Source: Candidatus Geothermarchaeota archaeon (GTDB lineage Archaea; Thermoproteota; Nitrososphaeria; Geothermarchaeales; JAUWBL01). From it: 8,502 nucleotides of DNA. The stretch's first letter is position 1; each line of letters opens with the position of its first letter. Below the pieces are notes generated by a model. It ran no database searches and was not told the DNA's origin. It saw only the letters and a program-made list of their open reading frames with translations. The DNA lies in NCBI GenBank assembly GCA_030601715.1, contig JAUWBL010000034.1:1-8502 (forward strand). Reading direction: 5' to 3'. Below are positions 6,062-8,502 of this stretch, piece after piece. A program made the position numbers and the translations under genes.

Positions 6062-8502
6062 ATGAGAACTACTAAAAGCACACTAGCAGTAGTGTTGACA
6101 CTAGCATTCTTCGCTTCTTTCGTTTTCCAACCCTCCTACGCACAGCCAGGCCCTGCGTCCGACAGAATAACTTACACGTCCGTTCCGACGGATCTGGCCG
6201 CAGCAGCCCTCCGTGCTGGCGACATCGACGTCTATGAGTTCGAGCTGGAATCCGACATTGCCGCTGAGATAGGGCTCGACGACCCGGACATCGACATCTT
6301 CCAGGCAGTAGCTGGCATGAACGACATATTCTTCAACCCGGCGCCCTCCCGGGATCCGTCCGTACTCAACCCCTTGTCTATCCGGGAGGTTCGGTACGCC
6401 CTTCAGTTTGCGGTCGACTGGGAGTTCATGGTGGCCGAGATCTACCGTGGCTTCGCGCTGGTCATGAACACCTACGAGGGACCCCAACACCCCGACATTG
6501 GCCTGATCATGCCGACAATATTCAAGCACAACTTCCACTACGACCTTGCCAAGGCCAACACCATGATTGAAGCGGCCATGGGCGCCGCGGGCGCTGTCAA
6601 AACAGCTGGCAAGTGGAGCTATCAGGGCAATCCCATCGTCCTCAACGCGTGGGTGCGCGTGGAGGACGAGAGGAGGGACATGGGAGACACCTTCGTGGCC
6701 TTCCTCAAGAGACTGGGATTCGAGGTGAACACCATTCACTCTACCTTCGGACCTGCAATAGACACGATATACGGAACAGACCCCCAGGACTTCGAGTGGC
6801 ACATATACACCGAGGGATGGGGCATCGGAGGCACTAGATATCTGACTTGGCAACCCGGCGAGTGGGGATGCACAGCCACCTGGCCGGGTGCATGCCCCGG
6901 AGCGGGGGGCGACTGGGACTGGACGTACTTCCGCAGCACCCCTGAGCTCGAGAGGCTCGACGATCTCAGCGACGCCCTCATCTACGGGGATTATGCAGAC
7001 CTGGAGGAGAGAACGGCGTTGATCTCGGAGGCCACCGACATCCAGATGTACATGTCTCTGCGTCTCTTCGGGGTTCGGACAGCCACCGGCTACCCGGCTC
7101 GCAGGGACGTGCAAGGCCTCTCGGACGACACCGCCATGGGCTTTAGGTCCATCTGGGACCAGCGAGAAGCCTTCGTGCCCGGCAGGGACACCGTGAAGTA
7201 CGCCAGCCTCTGGGTCTGGACGGAGACCACCGTTTGGAACCCCATAAGGGGCTTCAATGACGTCTACAGCGTCGACCTAGCACGGGCCACGTCGGACCCT
7301 GGTCTCTGGCGCCACCCATTCACCCAAGAAGTCATCGAATTCCGGACGATAGTTGAAGACGTGACGACAACATTCGGTACAGACGACAGGGTTGAGGTAC
7401 CAGCGGACGCGGTCAAGTGGAACGCGGAAACTGACCGCTGGGAGGCAGTGGGATCCGGAGTGGAAGCAAAGAGTAGCGTAACCTTCGACGGGTCTCTGTG
7501 GTGCCAGAGCACATGGCACAACGGCATCCAGATCGGCTTGGCTGATGTAGCAGCCTGGCTTGCTGTCACGTGGGACATCGCGTACGACGAGGTTAAGTCC
7601 GCACGGGAAACCGAGATATCTGCCATATACCGTGGAACCATGGACCGCATCGTGGCCTACGAGTTCCTCCCCCCGTGTCGCAAGACCGTCTACCACGACT
7701 TCACCCACTTCGACGACATGGAGGTCGCCAACTTCGAAGTAGGGTTCCCTTCCCTTGCAGTCTCAACGGAGGTCCTGTTCGCGATGGACAGGCTCGTCTT
7801 CGATGACCAGACATATGCATACGCGCTCACCGCCGCCAACATCTTCGGAGTTCCGTGGCTGAACCTGGTGCTGACAGACCACGCCACTGATGTGGCAGCC
7901 ACGCTCCAAGACATGAGCGACGAGCAGTTCTACCCAGAGAACATCTTCACGGTCAACGGAGGCCAAGTCTTGGCCACCCGACAGGACATGCTGGATCGGT
8001 ACGCCGCGGCCCTGACCTGGAGTCAGGACAAGGGCATCATGTGGATAAGCAACGGCCCCTTCTATCTAAACGCATTCGACTCCGCCGCACAGTACGCAGA
8101 ACTCTTGGCCTTCAGGGAGGAGAACTATCCCTTCAGCAAGGGAGACTGGTTCTTCGGCAGGGTAACCATACCTGAGGTACAGTACGTGGACGTCCCAATC
8201 CTCCAGAGCGGAGTGGCCGGAGCCATCCAAGTAGGGATCGAAGGACCCCTACCACTGCTCGGCGAGTACCTGATCCTCGACGCTAGGACGGGCGACCTCA
8301 TTCTGCAAGGCGACATGACATCCACCGCCGACCCCACAGTCTTCAACGTCGACATGTCCACCGCAGACATGGCGCTGCTGGCGCCAGGAACATACAGCTT
8401 GGTCATCATCGGCGGAAGCGAACAGCTGGCTCGAAGATCCGTCTTCACCACAAGGTTCCGAGTCATACCCCCCGTCGGTCCGGGCGGACCCCCGATCACA
8501 CC
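6062..8502 (+). CDS. Family 5 (Dpp/Opp-type) solute-binding protein with permuted domain order, 3' end outside window
   Basis: The frame is open from ATG 6062 to the window edge (813 codons). Residues 1-27 are a Sec signal peptide with likely cleavage after SYA; there is no lipobox Cys, so anchoring is expected beyond the window. Residues 35-262 match what is normally the second half of the family: ALRAGDIDVY (49-58), VRYALQFAVDWEFMVAEIYRG (110-130), the YDLAKANTMIEAA helix (160-172) and a RLGFEV strand (217-222). Residues 376-700 then match the normal first half: NPI near 393, WHNG...ADV (485-496) and SNGPFYLNAF (663-672). Residues about 714-803 form an added beta domain (LAPGTYSLVI, 773-782), followed by a Pro/Gly-rich linker. 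Cys 270, 277, 481 and 539 could form disulfides. It is divergent from the permease operon and surely supplies its substrate; whether that is peptide or sugar cannot be told. Confidence 0.9.
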   Translation, partial: MRTTKSTLAVVLTLAFFASFVFQPSYAQPGPASDRITYTSVPTDLAAAALRAGDIDVYEFELESDIAAEIGLDDPDIDIFQAVAGMNDIFFNPAPSRDPSVLNPLSIREVRYALQFAVDWEFMVAEIYRGFALVMNTYEGPQHPDIGLIMPTIFKHNFHYDLAKANTMIEAAMGAAGAVKTAGKWSYQGNPIVLNAWVRVEDERRDMGDTFVAFLKRLGFEVNTIHSTFGPAIDTIYGTDPQDFEWHIYTEGWGIGGTRYLTWQPGEWGCTATWPGACPGAGGDWDWTYFRSTPELERLDDLSDALIYGDYADLEERTALISEATDIQMYMSLRLFGVRTATGYPARRDVQGLSDDTAMGFRSIWDQREAFVPGRDTVKYASLWVWTETTVWNPIRGFNDVYSVDLARATSDPGLWRHPFTQEVIEFRTIVEDVTTTFGTDDRVEVPADAVKWNAETDRWEAVGSGVEAKSSVTFDGSLWCQSTWHNGIQIGLADVAAWLAVTWDIAYDEVKSARETEISAIYRGTMDRIVAYEFLPPCRKTVYHDFTHFDDMEVANFEVGFPSLAVSTEVLFAMDRLVFDDQTYAYALTAANIFGVPWLNLVLTDHATDVAATLQDMSDEQFYPENIFTVNGGQVLATRQDMLDRYAAALTWSQDKGIMWISNGPFYLNAFDSAAQYAELLAFREENYPFSKGDWFFGRVTIPEVQYVDVPILQSGVAGAIQVGIEGPLPLLGEYLILDARTGDLILQGDMTSTADPTVFNVDMSTADMALLAPGTYSLVIIGGSEQLARRSVFTTRFRVIPPVGPGGPPIT

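Noticed and set aside
6101..7114. Long minus-strand open frame (337 codons) opposite the binding-protein gene
   Set aside because: It is antisense to a gene with a signal peptide and clear family motifs; its product has no recognisable motif, and such frames are expected opposite GC-biased codons.
7264..7966. Several further minus-strand frames opposite the binding-protein gene
   Set aside because: They overlap each other in different frames, show no motifs, and the plus-strand frame is continuously open and similar to a known family.
1..8502. CRISPR array, tRNA, rRNA, insertion sequence or integrase
   Set aside because: No regularly spaced repeats, no cloverleaf-like or rRNA-like stretch, and no transposase or integrase motifs were seen on either strand.

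Overview
The window looks archaeal, most likely from the Thermoproteota/TACK side, with GC-rich third codon positions. The reasons are AT-rich boxes at archaeal TATA spacing upstream of three transcription units, a GGTGAT-type ribosome binding site inside the operon, a Sec signal peptide without a lipobox on the binding protein, and a coiled-coil surface protein anchored by a C-terminal membrane helix. The lineage is an inference. A perfect TATAAT lies inside one box, but no matching -35 is visible.

Layout. Positions 1-638 (+) hold the 3' end of a long surface protein: a helical, coiled-coil-like stalk with a tandem 11-residue repeat, one C-terminal membrane helix and a short basic tail. A short hairpin with a T-rich tract follows, then a TATA-like promoter. 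Positions 816-1295 (+) encode a small membrane-anchored protein with an extracellular beta-sandwich domain. It converges, 30 bases apart, on a four-gene minus-strand operon (1326-5826) for a Dpp/Opp-type ABC importer, in transcription order permease dppB, permease dppC, ATPase dppD, ATPase dppF. Coupling is tight: a 1-base overlap, a 16-base gap, then an 8-base overlap. A 235-base divergent control region (5827-6061) separates the operon from a plus-strand gene (6062 to the window end) for the family 5 substrate-binding protein, which runs off the right edge after 813 codons.

How they work together. The secreted binding protein captures a solute outside the cell and delivers it to the DppB-DppC channel, and the DppD-DppF ATPase pair powers uptake. 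In archaea this family moves peptides but also many sugars and oligosaccharides, so the substrate cannot be read from sequence. Palindromes lie between the TATA-like box and the expected transcription start on both sides of the divergent region, which suggests substrate- or nutrient-responsive repression.

The most interesting points are the binding protein, whose family landmarks appear in circularly permuted order with an added C-terminal beta domain; an insertion of about 210 residues with beta-sandwich character between the first two membrane helices of DppC; a 43-base perfect repeat shared by the two ATPase genes; and the hendecad repeat in the stalk protein.
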